Shown here piece by piece: positions 25,264-33,437 of a stretch of DNA of 53,009 nt. Below the pieces are notes generated by a model. That model searched no databases. It was not told where the DNA came from and saw nothing but the letters and a program-made list of their open reading frames with translations. Source of the stretch: an uncultured Oscillospiraceae bacterium. Lineage in GTDB: Bacteria; Bacillota; Clostridia; Oscillospirales; Oscillospiraceae. The position numbers and the translations under genes are program-made. The stretch is taken from the NCBI GenBank assembly GCA_947623745.1, contig CANQHN010000020.1, positions 1-53,009 on the forward strand, read 5' to 3'. Position 1 is the first letter of the stretch. Every line of letters begins with the position of its first letter.

Positions 25264-25325
25264 GTCTCATAAACAATGTGTTTATGAGTGGGTTGAAATT
25301 ATAATGTGGTTGATTACATGTGCTG
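25264..25325 (+). ncRNA. Solitary repeat plus spacer: cas-regulating crRNA-like RNA
   Basis: 25264-25299 has the layout of the array repeat: GTC, stem TCATAAACA/TGTTTATGA around ATG, then GTGGGTTGAAAT. The stem sequence is unrelated to the array repeat, but the fold is kept, and the first 3 and last 12 bases are identical. Cas5c cleavage at the stem base would leave the same 11-nt tag (TGGGTTGAAAT) as normal crRNAs. The following 26 nt (25300-25325) act as spacer, with a seed match to the cas5c promoter; a second hairpin starting GTCGC follows and may serve as the degenerate second repeat. The limited 15-nt match would allow Cascade binding without Cas3 cutting. Similar guides (CreR type) are known in other CRISPR subtypes. 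The function here is inferred from sequence. Confidence 0.85.
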
Positions 25326-25327
25326 GT

Positions 25328-25359
25328 CGCAGGGCAGATGCTAGGGCATCTGCCCTGCG
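25328..25359. other. 13-bp hairpin between cas3 and the solitary guide
   Basis: CGCAGGGCAGATG (25328-25340) pairs perfectly with CATCTGCCCTGCG (25347-25359) around CTAGGG. It sits 6 nt after the cas3 stop and right after the guide's spacer, where the two transcripts converge. It may end both, or serve as the 3' hairpin of the guide RNA. No T run on either side. Confidence 0.7.
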
Positions 25360-25365
25360 GCTGTC

Positions 25366-27534
25366 TTACACAAAAATCCCCACGCCGCCATCCGTCAGCA
25401 AGGTAAGTCCCGTATTTTCATCATAGAGCGCTGTATCGGTCAAAACAGCCAGCCCATCCTCCAGGATATCCAGCGCGCCCCGGGCGTTGAGGGCATTGAA
25501 GTGGTTTTCGTACACGTTCACGGAGAACTGCCCGGCCTTCCGCAGCAGGGACCGGCTGCGCTGGCCGCTCTGCAGGCGGGCGGCCAGCGCTTTGGCCTCC
25601 TCTGTGCGGGGGATGAGCACCGCCCGGGTGTTCTGGTCGATGAGGTGGAACTCCCTGGCCACCTCGGCGAAGGGGAAGGAGGGCCGGCTGGCGTCCTGCA
25701 CCCCGTTCTCGAACAGGGAGACGATGTGTTTGCTGTCGGTTCCCTCCCCAGTGAATCGGCGCAGGGCGGTGAAATAGCGCTCGACGGTCTCCGGGGCGTC
25801 CAGAGCGGGGCAATCCCGGGCGACGGCGCGCATGACCTCTATAGGCCGCTTCAAAGAATCGGGCAGGGTGGAGGTGTAGGCGCTGTCGGGCTGGAAGATA
25901 TACACGCGGCTGTCATCCGCCGGGCGTTTCCCCTCTCGGTTGCACCGGCCGGCGGCCTGGATGATGGAGTCCAGCCCCGCCTCGGCCCGGTAGACAGCGG
26001 GGAAGTCCACGTCCACCCCGGCCTCGATGAGGCTGGTGGACATCACCCGGCAGGGGAGCGGGTGTTCGGGGTTCAGTCGGCGGCGAATCTCTGCCAGCAC
26101 CTCCCGCCGGTGCTCCGGCGTCATGAGAGTGGACAGGTGGAAGCTGCCCTCCCTATCCAGCAGGCCGTAGACCGCCTGGGCCTGCTTGCGGGTGGACACG
26201 ATGCACAGGACCTGCTCGTGGGCGTTGAGACACTGGGCCAGATCCTCGTCAGACAGCTGGCCCAGGTGCTCGTAGCGCACCCGCTGGAAAACCTGGGTGG
26301 GAATTTCAGGTGCGATCTCCCTGGGCGTCAGCTCCGGCGAGATGGATTGGAACAGCGGCCCCAAGGCGGGCTGGGTGGCGGTACACAGGACGCAGGACGC
26401 GCCGTAGTTCACCGTGAGCTCGGCGATGGCCCGGACGCAGGGCAGCAGATAGGGCAGGGGGAGGGTCTGGGCCTCGTCGAAGATGATGACGCTGTCCGCC
26501 AGGTTGTGGAGCTTCCGGCACCGGGAGGGCCGGTTGGCGAACAGCGACTCGAAGAACTGCACCGCCGTGGTCACCACCACCGGCAGGTCCCAGTTCTCAG
26601 CGGCCAGCTTTTTGCGCTCCTTCTCCGGGTCGGGCGGGCCGCTCTCGTCGTCGCCGAAGTTCACGTTGGAGTGGTGCTCCAGCACGGCCTCCTCCCCCAG
26701 GACCTTGCGGAAGGTGTCCGCCGTCTGCTCGATGATGCTGGTGTAGGGGATGACGTAAATGATCCGCTTCTTCCCAAACGCCTTCGCGTGGCGCAGGGCG
26801 AAGGCCAGGGAGGATACGGTCTTGCCGCCGCCGGTGGGCACCGTCAGGGTGAACAGGCCGGGGGCCTGGGCTTGTCCCGCCTCCAGGCAGGCCCGGAGGA
26901 TGCCGCAGCGGGTGCGGTTCAGGTCCGATCGGGCGTCCCACCAGGGGGAGACGTAGTTTTCCAGCCGGGCGAGCAGCTGCTCCATGGTGAGGTCGCTGCC
27001 CCGGGGTGGGGGGTTCCCCCGCATGAAGGCCTCGGTGTCCAGATAATCCGCGTCCACCAGGCAGGAGAACAGCATCCTGATCCAGAACGCCATGGTGAAG
27101 CCGCCCCGGCCCAAAACTTTAGGCGGCCGGAACGGGACGCGCTCCAGCTGGATCTCGCTGGAGAAGTCCCCGCAGGGCTCCACCGGCCGTTTGAGCCGCC
27201 CGCTGAGAGTGGGGTCGGAGGGGGCGTCCCCGCGGCCTCCGCCGTCGGGCAGGCCGCCGTGGTGGCCCGCCACGCAGTAGGCGGCGGGCCAGCCGAAATA
27301 CCTGGCGATCTCCTGGGCCCCGGCGGTGGAGTGGTCCACGGAGATGTTTTCTCCCCGGATGCGCCGCTGGAACCGGGCGGAGTATTTCCCAATGTCGTGG
27401 GCCAGTCCCAGCTGACGGGCCAGCTCCCCGGCGCCGAAGGGCCGGGCAAAGGCCTCGGCCAGCTGGGCGGCGCCGCGTCCGTGGCCGGCCAGGGGCTGGA
27501 CTCTTCCGTCCTGGGTGAGGTGCGCGATATACAT
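25366..27534 (-). CDS. cas3: CRISPR helicase-nuclease Cas3
   Basis: Cas3, 722 residues, is recruited to Cascade-bound targets and unwinds and degrades DNA. The N-terminal HD nuclease shows H46-D47 (LAHDIGKY), the HH pair at 91-92 and D161. The SF2 helicase has Walker A VPTGGGKT (K238), DEAQ at 353-356, SLIEAGVDVDFP and QAAGRCNREGK. Full family length. The ATG at 27534 follows GGGAG. It is transcribed separately from the cas5c operon, which is needed if Cascade represses only the latter. Confidence 0.97.
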   Translation of the reverse strand: MYIAHLTQDGRVQPLAGHGRGAAQLAEAFARPFGAGELARQLGLAHDIGKYSARFQRRIRGENISVDHSTAGAQEIARYFGWPAAYCVAGHHGGLPDGGGRGDAPSDPTLSGRLKRPVEPCGDFSSEIQLERVPFRPPKVLGRGGFTMAFWIRMLFSCLVDADYLDTEAFMRGNPPPRGSDLTMEQLLARLENYVSPWWDARSDLNRTRCGILRACLEAGQAQAPGLFTLTVPTGGGKTVSSLAFALRHAKAFGKKRIIYVIPYTSIIEQTADTFRKVLGEEAVLEHHSNVNFGDDESGPPDPEKERKKLAAENWDLPVVVTTAVQFFESLFANRPSRCRKLHNLADSVIIFDEAQTLPLPYLLPCVRAIAELTVNYGASCVLCTATQPALGPLFQSISPELTPREIAPEIPTQVFQRVRYEHLGQLSDEDLAQCLNAHEQVLCIVSTRKQAQAVYGLLDREGSFHLSTLMTPEHRREVLAEIRRRLNPEHPLPCRVMSTSLIEAGVDVDFPAVYRAEAGLDSIIQAAGRCNREGKRPADDSRVYIFQPDSAYTSTLPDSLKRPIEVMRAVARDCPALDAPETVERYFTALRRFTGEGTDSKHIVSLFENGVQDASRPSFPFAEVAREFHLIDQNTRAVLIPRTEEAKALAARLQSGQRSRSLLRKAGQFSVNVYENHFNALNARGALDILEDGLAVLTDTALYDENTGLTLLTDGGVGIFV

Positions 27535-27611
27535 GGTTTTTCATCTCCCATTCTTTGTATTTTTTTCATTTTATCACAGCAAAAGTCCAATTGTACGGAC
27601 TGAGGCGTCCG

Positions 27612-27631
27612 CCGCTCCGGGGCAGGAGCGG
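27612..27631. other. Hairpin after the LysR gene
   Basis: CCGCTCC/GGAGCGG (27612-27618 with 27625-27631), located just past the LysR stop on its strand. No T run. Confidence 0.5.
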
Positions 27632-27634
27632 AAT

Positions 27635-28516
27635 TTAGCGAGGGCTGCCCGGACGGGACAGAGGCGCTCGGCCAAAGAGAGAGGCCACCTTGTCGCGCAT
27701 ATCCGCGTATTTCAGGTAGACGATGTTGAACTCCCGGACCACCGACTCCCCGCGGATCGTGAATTTTGCCAGCTCCGGGTCGGAGTCCGCCAGGATATCG
27801 TAGACGAAGGAGATGCCGAAGCCCTTGCGCACAAGGTCCAAAATCAGCTTGAAGCTGGAGATGCAGATGTGGCGCTGGAACCGCTTCAGGGACTCGTTGT
27901 AGCCGCTGAGCTCCTGCTCCAGGATGGCGCGGGTGCCGGAGCCGGCCTCCCGGTGGATGATGGTCTCCTGCAGCAGCTCGTCCATGGTGACCTCCCGGCC
28001 CGCGAAGGGGTGGTCCCTCCGGCAGATGCCCACGAAGGGCTCCCGGCGCAGCAGGATGCTGTCAAAGCTGTCCTTGTCAAAGAAGCCCTCGATCACGGCG
28101 AAATCCAGCTCATTTTCCACCAGGGAGCGCAGCAGGTGCTCCGTGTTGTCCACAATGAGGGTCAGCGCGTTCTCCTCGCTTTTCAGGAACCGGCAGATAT
28201 AGTCCTCCAGGAAGTAGTCGCCGATGGTCTTGGTCGCCCCCACCCGCAGGACGCGGACCTTTTTGTCGGCCAGCTTTTCCCGCAGCGTGTTGTCGTGGGC
28301 CCTCGCCGCCCGGGCGTACCGCTCCAGGAGGACGCCGTCCTCCGTTTTCACCAGCTTGTGGTTTTCATAGGTGAACAGCCTGCACCCGTAGAGCCGCTCC
28401 AGATACTGGATCTGCTGGGTCACCGCGGGCTGGGACAGGTGGCACAGCTCCGCGGTCCTCCGGTAGTTCATGCAGTCGCACAGGGTCAGGAATGTGTCGA
28501 TCCGATGGTCAAGCAT
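27635..28516 (-). CDS. LysR-family transcription regulator
   Basis: A 293-residue LysR regulator with the N-terminal winged helix (FLTLCDCMNYRRTAELCHLSQPAVTQQIQYLERLYGCRLF) and an effector-binding domain (from about residue 90, RVLRVGATKTIGDYF). Divergent from the sulfur-redox fusion gene at 28658, with a LysR-type box in the 141-nt gap. The usual rule for divergent LysR pairs makes it the activator of that gene. The effector is unknown; CysB/CysL-like control by a sulfur metabolite would fit the target. Confidence 0.93.
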   Translation of the reverse strand: MLDHRIDTFLTLCDCMNYRRTAELCHLSQPAVTQQIQYLERLYGCRLFTYENHKLVKTEDGVLLERYARAARAHDNTLREKLADKKVRVLRVGATKTIGDYFLEDYICRFLKSEENALTLIVDNTEHLLRSLVENELDFAVIEGFFDKDSFDSILLRREPFVGICRRDHPFAGREVTMDELLQETIIHREAGSGTRAILEQELSGYNESLKRFQRHICISSFKLILDLVRKGFGISFVYDILADSDPELAKFTIRGESVVREFNIVYLKYADMRDKVASLFGRAPLSRPGSPR

Positions 28517-28530
28517 AATGGGCCTCCTTG

Positions 28531-28545
28531 ATAAGGTATGCTTAT
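28531..28545. promoter_or_regulatory. LysR-type binding box
   Basis: ATAAG-N5-CTTAT, a perfect 5-5-5 dyad of the T-N11-A kind that LysR proteins bind. It lies 15 nt upstream of the regulator's own start codon and 22 nt upstream of the -35 box of the divergent gene. Confidence 0.65.
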
Positions 28546-28566
28546 TATCTAATAAAAATATTTAAG

Positions 28567-28595
28567 TTGATTTTATCATACGGCGGCGATATAAT
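28567..28595 (+). promoter_or_regulatory. Promoter of the sulfur-redox fusion gene
   Basis: TTGATT (28567-28572), 17-nt spacer, TATAAT (28590-28595). Confidence 0.8.
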
Positions 28596-28657
28596 CAAGT
28601 CAGATCAAAAAACCAGAGCGGTATCACAGATAGAAACAGACAGAAAGGAGCCATGAT

Positions 28658-31213
28658 ATGAATGTTGTCGTGATCGGCGGCGTCGCCGCCGGCACCAAGA
28701 CCGCCGCCAAGCTGATGCGTCAGGACCGGACGGCCAAGGTCACGGTGTACACCAAGAGCCAGGACATCTCCTACGCGGGTTGCGGCCTGCCCTACTATGT
28801 GGGCGGCAGCATCGCCAGCCGCGAGGAGCTGATCGTCAACACCCCCGAGAAGTACACCGGCCTCACCGGCGTGGAGGTCCGGACGGGGATGGAGGCCGTC
28901 TCCCTGGACGCCGCCGCCAAAACCGTCACCTTTGCCGGCGGCGAGGCGGTCCCCTATGACAAGCTGGTCATCGCCTCCGGCGCGGTCCCATTTGTCCCCG
29001 GTGTACCGGGCGCGGACCTGTCCGGCGTGTTCACCGTGCGCACCCCGGACGACGCCATCGGGCTCCGGGCCTACCTAGACGATAACCAGTGCCGCAGCGC
29101 CGTGGTGGTGGGCGGCAGCTTCATCGGCCTGGAGATCGCGGAGAACCTGCTGGCCAAGGGGCTGAAGGTCACGGTGGTGGATATGGCTCCCCAGGTCATG
29201 CCCAATCTGTTCGACCCGGAGATGGCCGACTACATCCGCCGGCAGCTCCAGTCCAAGGGGATCCGGGTGGTCACTGGGGCGGGCCTGACCGAAATTCTAG
29301 GCGACGGGAAGGCCAGCGGCGTTGTCACCACCGTGGGCCGCTTCGAGGCCGACGCGGTGGTCCTGGCCATCGGCGTCCGCCCCGCCACCGGCTGGCTGGC
29401 CGGCTCCGGCATCGAGATGGACCGGGGCACCATCGTGGTGGACCAGTACCAGAGGACCAACCTGGACGACGTCTACGCCGTGGGCGACTGCGCCCGGGTC
29501 TACAACCGGCTGACCGGCGAGGGCCAGTGGTCCGCCATGGGCTCCACCGCCAACCTCACCGGCCGCCTGCTGGCGAAAAACCTCACCGGCGATGACACCC
29601 CCTACGGCGGCTGCCTGGGCACTGGTGTGGTGAAGCTGGCCGCCGACCTGAACGCCGGCCGCACTGGGCTCACCGAGGTCCAGGCCAAAAACGCGGGCTA
29701 TGACGTGATCACCGTCACCTGCGTCACCGACGACAAGGCCCACTACTACCCCGGCGCGGACACCTTCCTCACAAAGCTGGTGGCCGACCGGCCCAGCCAC
29801 AAGCTGCTGGGTATCCAGGTGCTGGGCGCGGGCGCGGTGGACAAGATGGTGGATATCGCCGTCACCGGCATCTCTATGGGCGCGAAGGTCGAGGACTTCG
29901 ACACCCTGGATTACGCCTATGCGCCCCCCTTCTCCACCGCCATCCACCCCTTCGTCCAGGCCTGCTACATCCTGGAGAACAAGCTCAGCGGCGCCTACGA
30001 GACCCTGACCCCCGCCCAGTACGCCGCCGGAGCGGCCAAGGGCTACCAGGTCATCGACGTCAGCCCCGCTCCCGCCATCCCCGGCGCCAAGTGGGTGGAC
30101 CTTGCCCAAGTGAACGGGCCCATCGACGGCCTGGGGCTGGAGGACAAGCTGCTGCTGGTCTGCGCCAAGGGCAAGCGGGGCTACTTCCTCCAGAACCGGC
30201 TGAAGGCTTACGGCTACACCAACACCCGGGCCCTGGAGGGCGGACTGTTCGTCAACCAGGTGAGGGTCAGCTTCGAGGGAGCTCTGCCCGCCGCGGAGAT
30301 CAAGCGGGTCAAGGGCCTGGGCTGTCTCCAGGACAAGCGCTACCCCGATGTGTTCAACGTCCGGGTCATCACCCGCAACGGCAAGATCACCGCCGAGGAG
30401 CAGCGGGACATCGCCGAGGCCGCTGAAAAGTTCGGCTCCGGCGCGGTGACCCTGACCACCCGGCTGACCCTGGAGATCCAGGGGGTCCCCTACGCCAATA
30501 TCCAGCCTCTCATCGACTTCCTGGCCCAGCGGGGCCTGTCCACCGGCGGCACCGGCAGTCTGGTCCGGCCCGTGGTCTCCTGCAAGGGCACCACCTGCCA
30601 GTACGGTCTGATCGACACCTTCGATCTCAGCGAAAAACTCCATGAGAAGTTCTACGTGGGCTACCACGGCGTCACCCTGCCCCACAAGTTCAAGATCTGC
30701 GTGGGCGGCTGCCCCAACAACTGCGTGAAGCCCAGCCTCAACGACCTGGGCATCATGGGCCAGAAGATCCCCATGATCGACTACGCCAGGTGCCGGGGCT
30801 GTAAAAAGTGCCAGGTGGAGGAGAGCTGCCCCATCAGGATCGCCCGGGTGGTGGACGGCAAGATCCACGTGGACCCCGGCGCCTGCAACAACTGCGGCCG
30901 CTGCGCCGGCAAGTGCCCCTTCGGCGCCTTTGAGGAGTACCAGTACGGCTACCGGGTATTCGTGGGCGGCCGCTGGGGCAAGAAGGTGGCCTACGGCCAC
31001 CCCCTGACCCGGATCTTCACCTCCGAGGAGGAGATCATAGACGTGGTGGAGAAGGCCATCCTCCTGTTCCGGGACGAGGGCCTCACCGGCGAGCGCTTCG
31101 CCGACACCATCGACCGGCTGGGCTTCGACTACGTCAACGAGAAGCTCATCAGCGGCCAGATCGACAAGGCCGCCGTCCTGAACAAGACCGTCAAGGGCGG
31201 CGCCACCTGCTGA
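28658..31213 (+). CDS. CoA-disulfide reductase / rhodanese / siroheme reductase / ferredoxin fusion
   Basis: An 851-residue multi-domain enzyme. Residues 1-440 are a flavin NAD(P)H CoA-disulfide-reductase domain (IGGVAAGTKTAAKL, active Cys42 in YAGCGLPYY, second Rossmann motif VVGGSFIGLEIAENL). Residues 455-535 are rhodanese-like with Cys502 (LLVCAKGKRGYF). Residues 560-700 are a sulfite/nitrite-reductase half with Cys642, 647, 681, 685 and 689 as candidate siroheme/4Fe-4S ligands. Residues 705-760 hold two ferredoxin clusters (Cys712/715/718/724 and 743/746/749/753). The parts would pass electrons from NAD(P)H through FeS to siroheme while a persulfide is carried on the rhodanese, so sulfite or polysulfide reduction is the likely job. 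The substrate is inferred. ATG follows AGAAAGGAG. Confidence 0.9.
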   Translation: MNVVVIGGVAAGTKTAAKLMRQDRTAKVTVYTKSQDISYAGCGLPYYVGGSIASREELIVNTPEKYTGLTGVEVRTGMEAVSLDAAAKTVTFAGGEAVPYDKLVIASGAVPFVPGVPGADLSGVFTVRTPDDAIGLRAYLDDNQCRSAVVVGGSFIGLEIAENLLAKGLKVTVVDMAPQVMPNLFDPEMADYIRRQLQSKGIRVVTGAGLTEILGDGKASGVVTTVGRFEADAVVLAIGVRPATGWLAGSGIEMDRGTIVVDQYQRTNLDDVYAVGDCARVYNRLTGEGQWSAMGSTANLTGRLLAKNLTGDDTPYGGCLGTGVVKLAADLNAGRTGLTEVQAKNAGYDVITVTCVTDDKAHYYPGADTFLTKLVADRPSHKLLGIQVLGAGAVDKMVDIAVTGISMGAKVEDFDTLDYAYAPPFSTAIHPFVQACYILENKLSGAYETLTPAQYAAGAAKGYQVIDVSPAPAIPGAKWVDLAQVNGPIDGLGLEDKLLLVCAKGKRGYFLQNRLKAYGYTNTRALEGGLFVNQVRVSFEGALPAAEIKRVKGLGCLQDKRYPDVFNVRVITRNGKITAEEQRDIAEAAEKFGSGAVTLTTRLTLEIQGVPYANIQPLIDFLAQRGLSTGGTGSLVRPVVSCKGTTCQYGLIDTFDLSEKLHEKFYVGYHGVTLPHKFKICVGGCPNNCVKPSLNDLGIMGQKIPMIDYARCRGCKKCQVEESCPIRIARVVDGKIHVDPGACNNCGRCAGKCPFGAFEEYQYGYRVFVGGRWGKKVAYGHPLTRIFTSEEEIIDVVEKAILLFRDEGLTGERFADTIDRLGFDYVNEKLISGQIDKAAVLNKTVKGGATC

Positions 31214-31242
31214 GTTCCTTTTTCTTGAAAGAAAAAGGAACC
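31214..31242. other. Symmetric AT-rich hairpin after the fusion gene
   Basis: GTTCCTTTTTCTT pairs with AAGAAAAAGGAAC directly after the TGA. It may act as a terminator, though the T run is inside the stem rather than after it. 31243-31400 is GC-rich, and I recognise neither a gene nor a known riboswitch in it. Confidence 0.5.
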
Positions 31243-31401
31243 AAAAAGAACTTTATGCCCGCTTTCCAAGTGCCGCGTTTTCTGCAGGTTTCGCCCGGTA
31301 ACGGGACGCGGGGCGAGCGCGAGAGCGGGATGACCGCATAACATATCCCCTGGTAGGATCCTGCCGGACCGCGCGGAAGCGGTGAAAGGGCCTTAAAACG
31401 A

Positions 31402-31448
31402 GATCCCCACAGGAAAATCACACCTGTGGGGATCCTGCGCCCTTTTCG
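31402..31448 (+). terminator. 12-bp hairpin upstream of the ABC importer operon
   Basis: GATCCCCACAGG (31402-31413) pairs perfectly with CCTGTGGGGATC (31423-31434), followed by CTGCGCCCTTTT. It could be a plain terminator or an attenuator for the operon starting at 31493. No partner antiterminator fold was recognised. Confidence 0.55.
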
Positions 31449-31492
31449 CCCCCGTGCGGCCTGCTTTTTTGCTGGAAAGGAGCTTGTGACCT

Positions 31493-32449
31493 ATGAGACG
31501 TTCCCTGATCGCGGCCCTCTGCTGCCTTGCGCTGCTGGCCGGGTGTGCCGGCTGTCCGCGGGAGACCGGCGGCAGCTCGGACACGGCCGGCGAGGATACC
31601 GTCACCTTCACCGACGCCCTGGGCCGGACGGTTTCCGTGGAAAAGGCCCCGGAGCGGACGGCGGCCCTGCTGGGCAGCTTTGCCGACGTGTGGACCCTGG
31701 CCGGCGGCACCCTCTGCGCCGCCGCCGAGGACGCCTGGGAGGACTTCGGCCTGGAGCTGCCGGACGCGGTGAACGTCGGCGGGGCCCACTCGCCCAGCCT
31801 GGAGCTGCTCCTGTCCGCTGACCCCGGCTTTGTGATTGCCAGCGCCTCCACAGCCAGCAACGTGGAGATGCTGGAGATCCTGGAGGCGGCGGGCATCCCT
31901 GTCGCCTATTTCGATGTGGACAACTTCTCCGAGTACCTGGATATGCTGGACGTCTGCACGGACCTCACCGGGCGGAAGGACCTGTATGAGCGGAACGGCC
32001 TGGAGGTCCAGGCGCAGATCGAGGCCGTCAAGGACCGGTACGCCCGTGCGGACATCCCGGAGGAGGAGCGGACCGTCCTGCTGATCCGGGCCTCCGCCAG
32101 CTCCATCAAAGCCAAGGGCAGCAGCGGCACCATCCTGGGGGAGATGCTCTCGGACCTGGGCTGCGTCAACATCGCGGACAGCGACGGCACTCTGCTGGAG
32201 GACCTGAACGTGGAGGCGGTGATCCGGGCCCAGCCTTACCACATTTTTGTCGTGACGATGGGGGACGACGCCGGGGCGGCCGCGGAGGCGCTGGAGACGA
32301 TGATCCGGGAGGACCCCGCGTGGAGCTCCCTGGAGGCGGTCCGGGCGGGCAGGCTGCACGTCATGGACAAGACCCTGTTCAACCTGAAACCGAATGCCCG
32401 CTGGGGCGAGGCCTATGAAAAGCTGTATGAGACACTTACGGAAAAATAA
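31493..32449 (+). CDS. Iron/corrinoid-type ABC importer, substrate-binding lipoprotein
   Basis: A 318-residue binding protein of the FhuD/BtuF fold. A lipoprotein signal peptide (MRRSLIAALCCLALLAGC) anchors it at Cys18. The mature part starts like the family (VTFTDALGRTVSVEKAPERTAAL), and later blocks SPSLELLLSADPGFVIAS and LVEAVRAGRLHVMD-like ends fit helical-backbone binding proteins. It begins a three-gene operon with permease and ATPase. The ligand could be ferric siderophore, haem or a corrinoid; nothing here decides. The ATG follows AAAGGAGC. Confidence 0.88.
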   Translation: MRRSLIAALCCLALLAGCAGCPRETGGSSDTAGEDTVTFTDALGRTVSVEKAPERTAALLGSFADVWTLAGGTLCAAAEDAWEDFGLELPDAVNVGGAHSPSLELLLSADPGFVIASASTASNVEMLEILEAAGIPVAYFDVDNFSEYLDMLDVCTDLTGRKDLYERNGLEVQAQIEAVKDRYARADIPEEERTVLLIRASASSIKAKGSSGTILGEMLSDLGCVNIADSDGTLLEDLNVEAVIRAQPYHIFVVTMGDDAGAAAEALETMIREDPAWSSLEAVRAGRLHVMDKTLFNLKPNARWGEAYEKLYETLTEK

Positions 32450-33437
32450 GCGGACCGCGTATCTGTATGCCGCCGCGGCTGGGATACTGCTGATCTCCGC
32501 GGTGCTGGGTGTGCTGCTGGGCGCGGCGGGATTCAGCGCCGCCGACCTGGTCCGCGCCCTGGGGGACGTGGGCGGGAGCAGCCCGGAGGGGATCATCCTG
32601 TGGTACGCCCGGCTGCCCCGGGTGCTGGCGGGCCTGCTGTGCGGCGCGGCGCTCTCGGTGTCCGGCGCGGTGATCCAGGGGGTGCTGGCCAACCGGCTGG
32701 CCTCCCCCAGCGTGATCGGGGTGAACGCCGGCGCCGGGCTGGCGGTCACCCTCTGCTCCGCCGCGGGGGTCATGGGTGGCTGGCGGCTGTCCCTGGCCGC
32801 GTTCCTGGGGGCCTTCGCGGCAGTGATGGCCGTCAGCCTGGGCGCGAAAAAGTGGGGGGCCTCCCGGGGCACCGTCATCCTGATGGGGGTGGCCATGAAC
32901 AGCCTGCTGGGGGCCTTCTCCGACGCGGTGACCATCTTCGCGCCCACGGTCAGTATGCTGCGCAACGACTTTAAGATCGGGGATTTTTCCGCTGTGACCT
33001 ACCCCAAGCTGGTCCCGGCGGCGGCGGTGATCCTGGCCGCCCTCCTGGTCCTGCTGACCCTGGCCAACGAGCTGGATGTGCTGGCCCTGGGGGAAGAGGG
33101 GGCCAGAGGGCTGGGCCTGAATACCGGCGCGGCGCGGGCGCTGTTCCTGCTCCTGGCGGCGGCCCTGGCCGGGGCGGCGGTCAGCGTGGCGGGGCTGCTG
33201 TCCTTCGTGGGCCTGCTGGTGCCCCACGCCGTCCGCCGCCTTGCCGGCGGGGAGGCGCGCCACCTGATCCCCCTCAGCGCCCTGTTCGGCGCGGGCTTTG
33301 TGACCCTGTGCGACACCCTCTCCCGGGTGATCTTCGCCCCCTACCAGCTGCCTGTGGGCATCCTCATGGCCTTCCTGGGGGCGCCGTTCTTCCTGTTTAT
33401 CCTGATCCGCGGGAAAGGGGGCCACAGCCGTGCTTGA
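32415..33437 (+). CDS. Iron/corrinoid-type ABC importer, FecCD-family permease
   Basis: About 340 residues with some nine or ten membrane helices and the family signature GAALSVSGAVIQGVLANRLASPSVIGVNAGAGL. The 3' end encodes VSVAGLLSFVGLLVPHAVRRL, the loop that contacts the ATPase. It overlaps the binding-protein gene. The ATG at 32415 has GGGGCGAGG just before it; the ATG at 32427 (MRHLRKNKRT) is the alternative. Forms the transmembrane channel of the importer. Confidence 0.92.
   Translation: MKSCMRHLRKNKRTAYLYAAAAGILLISAVLGVLLGAAGFSAADLVRALGDVGGSSPEGIILWYARLPRVLAGLLCGAALSVSGAVIQGVLANRLASPSVIGVNAGAGLAVTLCSAAGVMGGWRLSLAAFLGAFAAVMAVSLGAKKWGASRGTVILMGVAMNSLLGAFSDAVTIFAPTVSMLRNDFKIGDFSAVTYPKLVPAAAVILAALLVLLTLANELDVLALGEEGARGLGLNTGAARALFLLLAAALAGAAVSVAGLLSFVGLLVPHAVRRLAGGEARHLIPLSALFGAGFVTLCDTLSRVIFAPYQLPVGILMAFLGAPFFLFILIRGKGGHSRA

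Noticed and set aside
25501-27603. Long plus-strand frame opposite cas3
   Set aside because: Shadow of a GC-rich gene; composition is Gly/Val/Ala-rich without family features, while cas3 motifs are complete.
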